Source: Talinum fruticosum
Lineage: Eukaryota > Streptophyta > Magnoliopsida > Caryophyllales > Talinaceae
Direction: 5' to 3'
Length of the DNA stretch: 64,000 nt
NCBI GenBank assembly: GCA_021018815.1
Contig: JAITYX010000025.1
Span: 4,822,001 to 4,886,000, forward strand
Positions 20,987 to 31,333 of the stretch are shown piece after piece. Each line of letters starts with the position of its first letter. Positions within the stretch are counted from its first letter, which is position 1. A program made the translations under genes and the position numbers. Under the pieces are notes generated by a model that saw only the letters and a list, made by a program, of their open reading frames with translations, made no database searches and had not been told where the DNA came from.

Positions 20987-22387
20987 TGAAGGTTTGCTCT
21001 TGGAGAGACTAAGTCACCTTAGAGGGGGAGGGGTGAATAGGGTGATGGAAGATTTTTGAGAAAAATCAAACTCTTTTGCAAAGAACGAGAGGATAAAGCG
21101 ATTCGAATCTAGATTGGGTCGAGAAAGATAGACACTCAAAAATACCTAGAAACCCTCCTGGCCGGAAAACCACGGACGGTGCTAATCCAAGCCCCAAGTC
21201 AAATCAACTAATTAAATCCTCAATTACAAAGGACTGACTCGACTAGATTGCTCCCTTAAACAATTCCTTTACAAGTTTTTCCTAGAGTCGGAAGATCCCT
21301 TATATGATCTAGTACTTCTTAACTAAGTTAAACCTTACGAGTTAGATACAACTGAGTTAACTTACCCCTTACGACTCAATCAAGGGACTTAGAAAGAAAG
21401 TAAAGAGTAGAAGTGATTACAAGACATTCTTTACAACTCGGAAAGTAAGAGTTTTCAAATTAGGGGTTGTAAGTTGAAGATTGAGTAAGAATGCACTAAG
21501 TAAGTATTATACAATGTGTTAAACAATCTTCAAGTCTTGTGAAGTGGCTTCTATTTATAAGCACCAAGGCGAAAAGACTGTTGAGATTTGTTTGGGACTG
21601 GTGATCTTCGATAGCTGTTGTAACGACTAGTCCGAGTCACTCGAAAAGGATTCGTTGAGATGTGAACGTTGGCTAACAGTTCTTAGCTCCAAAGGTAGTC
21701 AAACCCTTTGGTGGTGAGTCTAGGGTGGAAACAACCGCTAGACTTAAAGTTATAGTTTTTCAGTTTTGGAAACAAACAATTGACACGATTGTCCGAGCCA
21801 TGTCCGAGAAATGGTTAATCTTTGTCTATTGGTGTTTAATGGCTAGAAACCGGTTGCTTTTGTATTTCGAAAATAGATTAGACTTGTTTCAACAACCTAC
21901 AAAAGCAAATCAAAGTGGTGCTCAAAATATAAAAAGACTTTGGTATAAGATTAGGCACGAGATAATAATTAAATCAAAGTAATTAGGCACTTAATTATCT
22001 TACGCCTAAAGGAGTGGAATTTTACGTGTCTAATATCCATTAGGTTTAGATTCCATCTAGAGTCAATCCTTAAAGATGATCAAGTTAGAGTGAATAAAAT
22101 ATCAGGATACACAAACTTAATCAAGTAAATAATTCTCCATAAATAAACCGACTTAGAACTTAGAATTAACGTAGTAAATCATTTTCTCGTGAAACATGAA
22201 GTCGGTGCTCGAGAATAAAAGTGTTGGAGAAATTATTTACTCATGCGATAGTTCCGAGTTGTGTCCGAGTGGGTCAAAAACTCAGTTTAGAATGTTCGAA
22301 TGAAAACTTAGATAAAAGTTTCTACAAATCTCCGAATGACTTAGAATAAAAAACCAAGAGAGATAGAGAGTTATACTTCAGTCTTCA
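20987..22387 (-). repeat. LTR-C, copia 5' LTR
   Basis: A 1401-bp family LTR, TGAAGG to CAGTCTTCA on the plus strand, with the TCACCTTAGAGGGGG block near its start and the TATA-type box at 21551-21560. It is the 5' LTR of the element whose only other remnant is the gag fragment before it. Confidence 0.85.
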
Positions 22388-22630
22388 CCCTATAAGGAGA
22401 CGATCAATCTTCATCATTGGAGGCCCGATCAAGGATATAGTTGCCAAAATCCTCCAAGATGGACGTGGAAACTCTTATGTCCCCACCATCTTGTGAAGAG
22501 CTAGCCCCATAGTCCCAAGAGGATTAAGAAGTCCGTGAGGAAGCCCGTTATATGACATCCAATGGAAATCAAACGGGTTCTCGTGAGGGCCAACCGTTTA
22601 AGGATGCATGATGTCCATATAATACTCGCA
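22388..22630. other. Unassigned 240-bp segment between two LTRs
   Basis: Not copia LTR sequence and less AT-rich than its surroundings. No convincing protein similarity in any frame; it could be a scrap of another element's pol. Its right border is where LTR-E begins in mid-LTR. Confidence 0.4.
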
Positions 22631-23826
22631 GAAGTTCCCTTATTTGATCTAGTACTTCCTGACTGAGGAAACCTTTACAATCGGGGACAAGCTGAGTAGA
22701 GTTAGCCCTTATAGCTCGAGTCAAGGGGCCTTACTTAGAAAGTAAGAAAAAAATGTAATTGATTACAAGACTTTCTTTACAACTTAGAAAATATTAAATA
22801 TAGACTTGGAGTTGTAAATAGAAGATTGAGTAAGAATGAGAACAACAATTAGTTCAACAATAAATATAGTTCTAGCATTCCGTTCAGCAATCTTCTTGTC
22901 TCGTGGAGTGGCTTCTATTTATAGCCAACCAGGCAGAGTGATCGTTGAGTCTTGGATCTAGACAAAAGTCTTTACTAGCCATTCTAACGGCTATTCCGAG
23001 TCGCTCGAGAAAGATCCGTTGGGATGTGAACGTTGTGCAACGGCTCTTGGCTCTAAAAGATGATCCAATCACTTGGTGGTGACTGAAACCGAGGTGGAAA
23101 CAACCGTTAGGCCTAGAGTTGGAGTTTTCAAGTTTTGGAAACAAACAATCCTAACATAGTGTCTCGAGCCATCTCCTCAAGTAGTTAAAACATGTTTGCT
23201 AGTGTTTAACGGCTAGAAGCCGGTGCTTTTGTATTTCAAAAATAAGTTAGCCTCGTTTGAATAACCTACAAAAGCAAACCACATTAGTTCTCAAAGTATA
23301 ACAATACTTTAGTCCAAGATTAGGAAAAGATAATAATTAAATCCAACTAATTAAATGCTTAATTATCTTAGGCCTAAAGGAATGGAATTTTTGAGTCTAA
23401 TATTCAATATACTAAAATTCCATCTTGAGTCAATCCTAAACTAATCAAGTAGAGAGAGTAAAAATATCAGAGTATATCAACTTGATTTGGTCAAATAATT
23501 CTCAAGGAAATAAACTGACTTAGAATAAAGAATTAGCGTTATAATTCTTTTTGCATTGAAATTCATAGTCGGTACTCGGAATAAGAGTGTTAAGAGAAAT
23601 TATTTGAGCATGCGATAGTTTTAAGTGATGTCCGAGTGAGTCGAAACACAAGTGTAGGAGATATGCAATAAGGGGCTCTCTAAGTCAGTAAAAAATGAAT
23701 GACAACTTAGATAAGAGTTTCTATGGTGCTTAGAATGACTTGGAATCAAAACTTAGGAGAGATAGGATTTATGCCCGAGTCTTCATGTAATATTAAGAAT
23801 AACTCGAGTCAAAACCCGAGTATTCA
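22631..23826 (-). repeat. LTR-E, 3' LTR of the outer copia element
   Basis: Starts in mid-LTR (AAGTTCCCTTATTTGATC) and is complete on the right, ending GAGTATTCA at 23826 directly beside the purine tract. TATA-type box at 22915-22924. The last 45 bases contain a second GAGTCTTCA (ending 23785), a short internal duplication of the LTR end also seen in LTR-G and LTR-H. Confidence 0.8.
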
Positions 23827-23839
23827 ATCTCCCCCTTTT
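23827..23839 (-). other. Polypurine tract of the outer copia element
   Basis: The minus strand reads AAAAGGGGGAGAT directly before the LTR start. This is the very conserved tract of the Sirevirus lineage, one of the main reasons for the lineage call. Confidence 0.85.
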
Positions 23840-24239
23840 GATGAAAGGCATTCCACACTTAAGATGGAAACTTGTTAGTGCAAAACATTAGTTTTCATTT
23901 TCAATGATCGGAGCGTATCGGATCGAGAGTGACAGTGATACTTATAAATTACAATTGAGATCATATTATAACTCGGAACGGTTATGCGGATAATAAATCG
24001 GAGCAAAGAAATGAACAGATGGTGTCGAGTAGAAAAGCAAAAAACTATAACTTGGAAATATCCGTTCGAGAAAAAATATTCATTCATTGCTCGAAAGAGG
24101 GTGAACTCCCCTAAACACAACATCGAGTTTTCTATATTTTCTCCCCTAGCATTTCATCAAAAAGGAGGAAAGAAAATAGCAAATGAGTACAATTGATTTT
24201 GGACAGAAAAAAAAACTAAGAAGAGGGGATTGCTTTCGA

Positions 24240-25829
24240 GAGGAGGAGGGATGAGCGGTGCGCCTACTCCTGTACGCTTATGTAGAAATGGAGGAACAGC
24301 TGCGGCTGTAGCATCGGGATATTTGGAATGCGCTTTGTCCTGGTTCTTTGAAACAAGGGCACATCATCCTCGAGCTCGTCTTCCTTGAAGACACTAGCGG
24401 GCCATGCTTCAGGATAACTTCTTTGGGCTGACCAACATCACCGGCCTCCTCGACCCACTCAAAGCATGATCCGAGGAGATCGGCTCCGGTTCCGGTTCTT
24501 GTGCACCTTGGCCCTCGAGGTTGAGCGACCTCTTATTTTTCTTTATCCTTTAATTCCTTCTTCTCGGCTTCTTCTTCCTCATCCTCGGCTTTCTCTTCTA
24601 CCTCAGTTGCTTCCTTAGCTTCCTCTTCTACCTCGGCTGAGGTGGACTTAGCCAGGCTAGAGGACTCCTCGAAGTATCGGTGGTATCCGAGTCCTCAACA
24701 GCTTTCGATCTTCGTTCATTGAGGAATTGGAGCTGCTTGCATTGTTCCTTGATGATGGCCTTGAGCTCAATCATCGGATCCTAGTTCTCCTAGATGCGGG
24801 ACTGTCCGGTCTTTTGGTTGATAACCAAGCATTAAAGGACAGTTTTGAGAGCGGAGAATGGTCTAAAATTCTTCAAACACGGAAGAAAGTTTGTTTACCA
24901 ACTCGGCAAACACAACGAGTAGAGGGTGGAGGAGGTGGTAGAGAAGTTGAAGGACGAGCGAAGGAGATGGAAGTGCTAGAGGAGTCCGAGTCCGACTAGG
25001 AGGAGGTGAGGGAGGTTTAAACTTAGACCCATGTACCCATACACTAGGTTGAACTTCTCGGTATCCGTGCCGAGAAGCTCTTTTACGCCAACCACAATGG
25101 CCGCCTTGGAAACAACATTTGGATCTAGGGAGGGGGACTTTGAACTGTTTGAAAATAATAGTCAAAAGGGCTCCAAAGTGGAATGGAATAGATTTATTTG
25201 ATTGAGATGGCATAGAAGCCATTTGCTCAATGATAGAAGGGAAGAGGTCTACGTCGTAACCCTCTAAGATATCGAAGAAAGCTTTGAGAATCTTGGAGTT
25301 TAGATTCTCTTTCTTGGAATGATGAGCGAAAAAGGTCCTTATCAAAATGAAACAAAGCAATCTTGCCTTAGTCTTTATATAAGTCACTCAAAAATTATTT
25401 CGTGATCGAGGAACTTCTTTGGCATATTTTTTAAAGAATTCATTAGCAATCTCCATAAAAGGTATGGGATTGCAATTGAGAAAAAGGGAAGAGACTTTGA
25501 AATGTCTATGAAGAAGAGAGAGGTTGACACGAACAACCTTCTCTTGAACCCTTGAGGTAATGATTCCCTCGGGGTAGGACATGTTTGAATAGAACTTGGC
25601 AATGAGTTCCGGGTAAATGAATTCACTTAAGCATAGATAATTGTACACCCCAGTGCTTTTGATGTGTTACAACCATGAGAAAGAGATTGTTGGGAATAAT
25701 TTATCATCTAACGTGAAATGTTGGGTGACAAAGTTTTTAGAAGGATGGAGGTTCCTTCTTGAGCGTTTTGGCACGGGGCTTTGTGGTAGCCAACCCTAAC
25801 AACTCAGGTCCTAAACCTCGCTTAGGCAT
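24240..25829 (-). pseudogene. ORF X, third ORF of the copia element (env-like position)
   Basis: Extra gene between RNase H and the 3' LTR. The likely start is ATG at 25827-25829 (MPKRGLGPELLGLATTKPR). After a frameshift, 25388-25648 encodes SEFIYPELIAKFYSNM, IITSRVQEKVVRVNLSLLHR and IPFMEIANEFFKKY, and 25290-25387 KTKARLLCFILIRTF and FDILEGYDVDLFPSIIEQMA. The YPELI..FYSNM...R....VNLS pattern resembles the 'putative plant transposon protein' domain found in many plant retroelements. A serine/proline segment and then an acidic, glutamate-rich region (24540-24660) follow, with residues predicted to be coiled coil before it. No signal peptide or clear membrane segment was seen. Position matches the env-like gene of Sireviruses; function is unknown. 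Confidence 0.65.
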
Positions 25830-25842
25830 GATGATTTTCGAG

Positions 25843-25846
<4 letters not shown>

Positions 25847-25907
<61 letters not shown>
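25847..25907. repeat. (AG)n microsatellite upstream of ORF X
   Basis: About 30 uninterrupted AG units, (CT)n on the coding strand, ending 17 bases before the proposed ORF X start. It is followed at 26157-26170 by a second shorter run. Confidence 0.95.
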
Positions 25908-25910
<3 letters not shown>

Positions 25911-26420
25911 CTTAGAATTAAGAGAGAGAGAGTGAACAGAAATGCTTAGAGCGAGAGAGCAAAAAGGCGAGTAAGTAAAGTAAAGAAATGAAGGTCAAGG
26001 GATGTTATTTATAGCGAAAAGAAGTGACCTTCAGCCTTCGTTCTAACCGAGAATACCAAACAGTACTCTCGGACCGGTGTGGCGTTCGCACTCCAACGGC
26101 TAGAATTATAGCAGCTTTCTTCCAATGACTAGTTTTCTCTTATCGAAACATGTAGCGGAGAGAGAGAGAGAGGAAAAATTTTAGAAAAACTTTTATGAAA
26201 TTCTCTATTTATTTAGAGATAATCCCGAAGTTTGATGTCCATTTTGCTCAAAAGCCGAGTCCGACTCGGTATATTCTTTGAGTAACTCGGAACACTCGGA
26301 AAACCAATAACTCATAGCTCGGTCTCATTCTCGTCAACTGATCCATTAGTTATTAAAAACACATAACACATAATTATGCAAGGATAAATCACTTAATCAA
26401 TCACATAATCATGCATTTAT
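25908..26420 (-). other. Spacer between RNase H and ORF X
   Basis: Non-coding on both strands. Contains CT-rich runs on the element strand and ACTCGG/CCGAGT words typical of the family's non-coding parts. If ORF X is made from its own transcript, its leader would lie here. Confidence 0.5.
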
Positions 26421-27183
26421 CATACGAAGCTCATTCTTATTAAAGCAAAATTGATTCTCACTAAATGGCTTAGTGAAAATATCAGCTAACTGAAATTTCG
26501 TAGGAATGAATTCAAGTTCAATATCACCTTTCTCATAGTAGTCCGTTAGAAAATGTTACCTCACCTTAATATGCATTGTTTTTTAGTGCTTGAACCAGAT
26601 TCTTTATAAAGGCGATTGCGGTCGATTATCACACTTGATTGGGATAGATTTGAATGATGGCCTTAGATCCTTCAAGTGCTTCGATCCATAGAATCCGAGC
26701 ACGAGCAAGCTGCAGATTGCAATGTACTCAGCCTCGGCAGTTGATAGAGCAACATAATTTTGTTTCTTTTATTGCCAAGAGACGAGAGATTGACCTAGAA
26801 ATTGACATGCTCCTGATGTGCTCTTTCTATCAAATTTATATCCAGCATAATCAACATTTGAGTATCCGAGTGTGAGTTAGTTCTTAGTCATTTGAAAACC
26901 ATAGACAAAGATTACGAGTCCCTACAAGATATCCGAAAAATTCTCTTCACCGCAGATGAGATATGATTCTTCCGGATTAGCTTGGAATTTTGCACAAAGG
27001 TAGACACTAAACATGATATATGGCCTACTAGATGTGAGATACAATAGAGATTCAATCATACCTCTGTAGAGTTTCGATCTACGACTTTACCTTTTCAGAT
27101 CCGAGACCAGTTTCAAACTGTTACTCATAGGTGTTGCTCCGTGCTTCACATCTTGTAGTTTGTACTTCTTCAAAAGTTTCTTC
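26421..27183 (-). pseudogene. Copia RT C-terminus and RNase H
   Basis: Minus strand shows LLKKYKLQDVKHGATPMS (end of RVT_2) at the right end. It continues with the RNase H domain: SRPYIMFSV near 26995-27020, NVDYAGYKFDRKSTSGACQ near 26800-26860, ALSTAEAEYIA near 26725-26760, and IPTKFQLADIFTKPFSE near 26455-26510. The order is complete and several stops interrupt it. At 27183/27184 the sequence switches to the LTR of the inserted element; the missing upstream RT half is at 37554-38439. Confidence 0.85.
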
Positions 27184-28393
27184 TAAAGGTTTGTTCATGG
27201 AGAGTGTAAGTCACCCTAGAGGAGGGAGGGGTGAATAGGGTGATGAAGGAAATTAAATAATTTTTGTGACAATTCAGCTTAACAACAGATTTTGAGTTTA
27301 GATTGGACTCAAAAAGTAATAACACTCGATTTACGTGGAAACCCTCTTGAGGCGAGAAAACCACGGATAGTGCTAATCCAAGCACTAAGTCAAATCCACT
27401 ATTTTGAATCTACAAAATACGGAGGACTGACTTAACCAGAATTGCTTCCTTAAACAATTTCTTATAATGTTTTCCTAGACTCATAACTTACCTTATCCGA
27501 TCTAGTACTTCCTGACCGAGGTAACCTTTACAATCGGGGACAAGCCGAGCTTAGTTAACCCTTACAAGACTTTCTTTACAACTTAGAAAATATTAAACAC
27601 AAACTTGGAGTTATAAATAGAAGATTTAATGAGAACAATAATAAATTCAATTTGATCAATGTATTTAGCAATCTTTTAGTCTTGTGGAGTGGTTTCTATT
27701 TATAACCAACAAAGTAGAGTGACCATTGAGTCTTTGTTCCGGACATAAGTGTTCACTAGCCGTTGTAACGGTTCTTCTTAGTGACTCGAAAAGATCCGTT
27801 GAGATGTGAACGTTGTGCAATGACTCTTGGCTCCAAAAGATGGTCCAATCACTTGGTTGTGACTGAATGTTGTGGTGGCAACAGCCGTTAAGCCTAGAGT
27901 TGGAGTTTTTGAGTTTTCGAAACAAACAACCCCGACATGGTTTCGAGCCATGTCTAGAAGTCCCTAAACCTTGTCTGCCGGTGTTTAACAACTAGAAGCC
28001 GGTTGCTTTTGTATTTCAAAAAGAGTTAGCCTCATCCGAATAACCTACAAAAGCAAGCCGCATTGCTTCTCAAGGTATAAAATACTTTGGTATAAGATTA
28101 GACGCGAGATAATGATTAAATTAAAAAATTAGGTGCTTAATTATCTTTGACCTAGAAGAATCGAATTTTTTGAGTCTAATATTCAATATACTCAAATTCC
28201 ATCAGAGTCCATCCTAAGGATGATCAAGTAGAGAGAGTAAAATATCATAGTATAACAACTTTATCCGATCAAATAATTCTAGAAGATGTAAACCGACTTA
28301 GAATAAGGAATTAACGATGTAATTCTCTTTGTGTTGAAATACACGATCGAGTACTCGAAAAAGAGTGTTAGAGAGATTATTTGAGCATGCGAT
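27184..28393 (-). repeat. LTR-F, 3' LTR of the inner copia element (truncated)
   Basis: Begins TAAAGGTTTG (family TGAAGGTTTG with one change), has the TCACCCTAGAGG block and the TATA-type box at 27696-27705. It stops at GAGCATGCGATA, about 150 bases short of the normal end, where ORF X sequence begins; the purine tract and U3 end are deleted. Confidence 0.8.
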
Positions 28394-29525
28394 ACACCAA
28401 CATCCCCAACTTGTTCTCACCCACTTGGATCGTTATCCGAGGTGATCGGTTCGGTTCGGGAGCTGCTACACCTTGGCCCTCGAGTTGAGTGGCCTCCTCT
28501 TCCTTCTCCACTCCAGGCTGAGCTACTCCTTCTTCAGCTGTTGCTTCAGCTTCTTCTTCTACCCTTAGCCGAGGTAGACTTGGTTGGGCTGGAGGACTCC
28601 TCAAAAGTATCCGAGGTTTCGAGTCCTGAGCAGCCTTGGACTTGTATTCGTGAAGAAGTTGGAGGTGCTCGCGTTGCTCATTGATGATGCCCTTAAGCTC
28701 GATCAACAAATCCTGGTTCTCCCGGATCTAAGACTAGCCGGTCTTCGGGTTGATAACCATGCCTTGAAGGACATTTTTGAGAGACCAGGAGAGTGTCTCG
28801 AAGTTCTTCGGACACGAAACAATTTTGTCTACCACCATGGTAAACATAGTAGTAGCGGCTAGAGGAGGTGATAGAGAAGTAAAGGGACTAGTAGAGAGAC
28901 GTGGAAGTGGTAGAAGAGTCTAAGTCCGAGTGGGAAGGGGTGAGGGAGGTTTCAATTCAGACCCATGAACCCGGACACCGGGCTTGACTTCCCGGTACTC
29001 GTACCCAAGAAGCTCTTTTACGCCAAGCACAATGGCAGCCTCGAAACAACATTTGGATATGAGGGAAGGGGAACTTTGAACTGTTTGAAAATAACAATCA
29101 AAAGGGCTCGAAGGGAAATGGAGCAGATTTCTTTGATTGAGGTGGCACAAAAGTCATCTCGCTCAATGTTATAGGGGAAGAGGTCTACGTCGTAGTCCTC
29201 TAAGATATCGAATAAAGCTTTGATAATCTTTGAGTTAGGATTCTCTTTCTTGGAATGATGAGAGAAAAAGGTTCTCATCAAAATCAAACAGAGTAGTCTT
29301 GCCTCGGTCTTCATCTAAGTCACTAAGAAATGCTTATGTGACTCAGGAACTTCCTTGGCATACTTCTCAAAGAATTCATTAGCGATCTCCACAAATGGTA
29401 TGGGATTACAGTTGAGAAAAGAGAAGAGACTTTGAAAAGTCTATGAAGAAGAGAGAGGTTGACATGAACAACCTTTTCTTGAACTCGTGAGGTAATGATT
29501 CCCTCGAGTAAGACATATTCGAATT
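28394..29525 (-). pseudogene. ORF X, second copy
   Basis: Same gene as 24240-25829 in the inner element. 29323-29525 encodes GIITSRVQEKVVHVNLSLLH. 29018-29314 encodes KTEARLLCLILMRTFFSHHS and FDILEDYDVDLFPYNIE. 28377-28709 encodes ELKGIINEQREHLQLLHEYK (coiled coil) followed by an acidic EEEAEATAEE-type region with proline-rich spacers. The N-terminal 90 or so residues are missing. Conservation of the same three blocks in three elements argues that this was a real protein. Confidence 0.65.
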
Positions 29526-29627
29526 TTCCGAGTCTAATATTCAATATACTCAAATTTGTGGTGGTGAGCAATAAACCATGGGCTTACCATAAGTCTAACA
29601 CTCTTAAAATGTAAATTCTTTGCACAT
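29526..29627. other. Junction mosaic beside the gypsy remnant
   Basis: 29530-29562 is a 33-bp scrap of family LTR (TTTTCCGAGTCTAATATTCA). From 29563 the sequence is unrelated and likely continues beyond solo LTR-D at 31334, as part of the gypsy LTR remnant. Confidence 0.45.
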
Positions 29628-31333
29628 TGAAGGTTTGCTCGGGGAGAAGTTAAGTCACCCTAGAGGGGGTGAATAGGGTGATGGAAGATTTTTGAGAAAA
29701 TCAAACTCTTTTGCACGAGAATAGAGACAGAAATGCATTCCGAGTCTAGATTGGACTCGGAAAAGTGTAAACTTCGGATATACGTGGAAACCCTCCCGGG
29801 GCGAGAAAACCACGGACGAGTGTCAATCCGGACACCAAGTCAAATCCACTAATTGAATCCTTAATTACAATGAATATGACTACCCGATTTGTTCCCAAAC
29901 AAATCTATACAATTTTCCCAGGCTCGGAATTTACCTTATCCGATCGACCTAGTACTTCCAAGTTGAAGTTACCTTATCAACTTGGGATCCTCCAATTTTT
30001 CCTAGGGTTAGAAGTTCCCTTATCTAACTCTGGTACTTCCAAACCGAGGTAACCTTTACAGTTTGGGACAACTAAGTTGAGGTAACCTTTACAACTCGGT
30101 CAGAGAGAAAGAGTAGAAGAGTAGTAAGAATTGCAATACAACCGACTCGGAAAAATACAACTCGGAATATTAGAATTACGGTTTCGGAGTTGTATGCTAG
30201 AGAAGATGTTCAATATGGTCTCTCTTTTTCTTCCATTCGTCCGTTGAAATCTTGTGCTAAGGCTTACGTAAATAGTCTGCCTTGAAGAGATAGCCGTTGT
30301 GCCTCCAACGTCTTTCGTTGAAGCCGTCCGAGTCAACTAGCCGTTGTAACGGATAGTCCGAGTCACTCAGATTTCTAGACCACCTTGAAATAACCGTTGT
30401 GCCTTGGTCCTAGCTTCCAACAACTCTTTTTCTAGCTTTTGTAAACTGGAAAAGCAAAACGAAAAGACCTTTAGACACGAAATAAAATATTACCCAAAAC
30501 AAGTAACATACAAGGTCATCGAGTAAGTTACGAGCTTTTCTAGAAATTCCAGCTTTTTGTCCGGCGGTGCTTTAATGGTCGGAAGCCTTTTGCTTTTTCT
30601 TTGTCTTCAGATAATTGACATTAGAAAAACCTGCAAAAACATTAAGCACAATGGTTCTCAAAGTATAAATATACTTTGGTCCATAATTAGATAAGGATTA
30701 GTCCGAATAAAGCATTTAATGACTAATTACCTTAATCTATTAATCTGGAATATTTCAAGTCTAATATTCAATATACTCAGATTCAAGATATGCTAAAACT
30801 CATAAATAAATCATTCAATCTTAATGGGCACAAGAGTTATATAGACATTTTACGATTACGCATAATTAAACAAATAATAGCATAGGCAAACTAAATGTCC
30901 GAGTCCGACTAAGTGGGTTAGAATCTAAGTTACGAGTGGGTTAGATCCGAGTCCGAGTTCCGAGTGGGTTAGATCCGAGTCCGAGTTCCGAGTGGGTCGG
31001 ATCCGAGTCCGAGTTCATAATGGGTCGGATCTAAGTCCGAGTTCGGAATGGGTCGGATCCGAGTGGGTCGGACTTATTAGTCTATCATAACTAACTTAGA
31101 TTCTACTTTCTAAGTCCGAGTCGACTTAGTGGGTCGGACTTAGTCGGATAATCTTAATATGCTTAAGTCCGAGTTCGAGTCAAGAATAAGTCATATTGAA
31201 ATGATGAATTGTAAAGCATATGACTTAGTTAAATGAATTTCTTTTAGGATGCTTCTTGCTTTATCCTAAATTTAGATGAATGCATGAAATCAAAACACAT
31301 TCAAGGGGTTAGTCAGTCATACACGAGTCTTCA
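29628..31333 (-). repeat. LTR-D, copia solo LTR
   Basis: Complete LTR, TGAAGG to GAGTCTTCA, 1706 bp, without gag or primer-binding site at either side. Flanks are CACAT (29623-29627) and CACGT (31334-31338), a five-base target duplication with one change, as expected for a solo LTR. It is closer to the older LTR-B/LTR-I type (TATAAATATACTTTGGTCC near 30665). Longer than its relatives because of an internal duplication around 29920-30080 and a 28-bp tandem repeat at 30911-31075. Confidence 0.8.
30911..31075. repeat. 28-bp tandem repeat inside LTR-D
   Basis: About five copies of a 28-bp unit starting GAGTGGGTTAGATCCGAGTC and ending CGAGTTCC. The copies at 30934-30961 and 30962-30989 are identical; later copies have TCGGATC for TTAGATC. 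Partial copies continue to about 31150. Confidence 0.85.

Noticed and set aside
30911..31150. CRISPR-like array
   Set aside because: The 28-bp units are directly adjacent without unique spacers and lie in a plant LTR.
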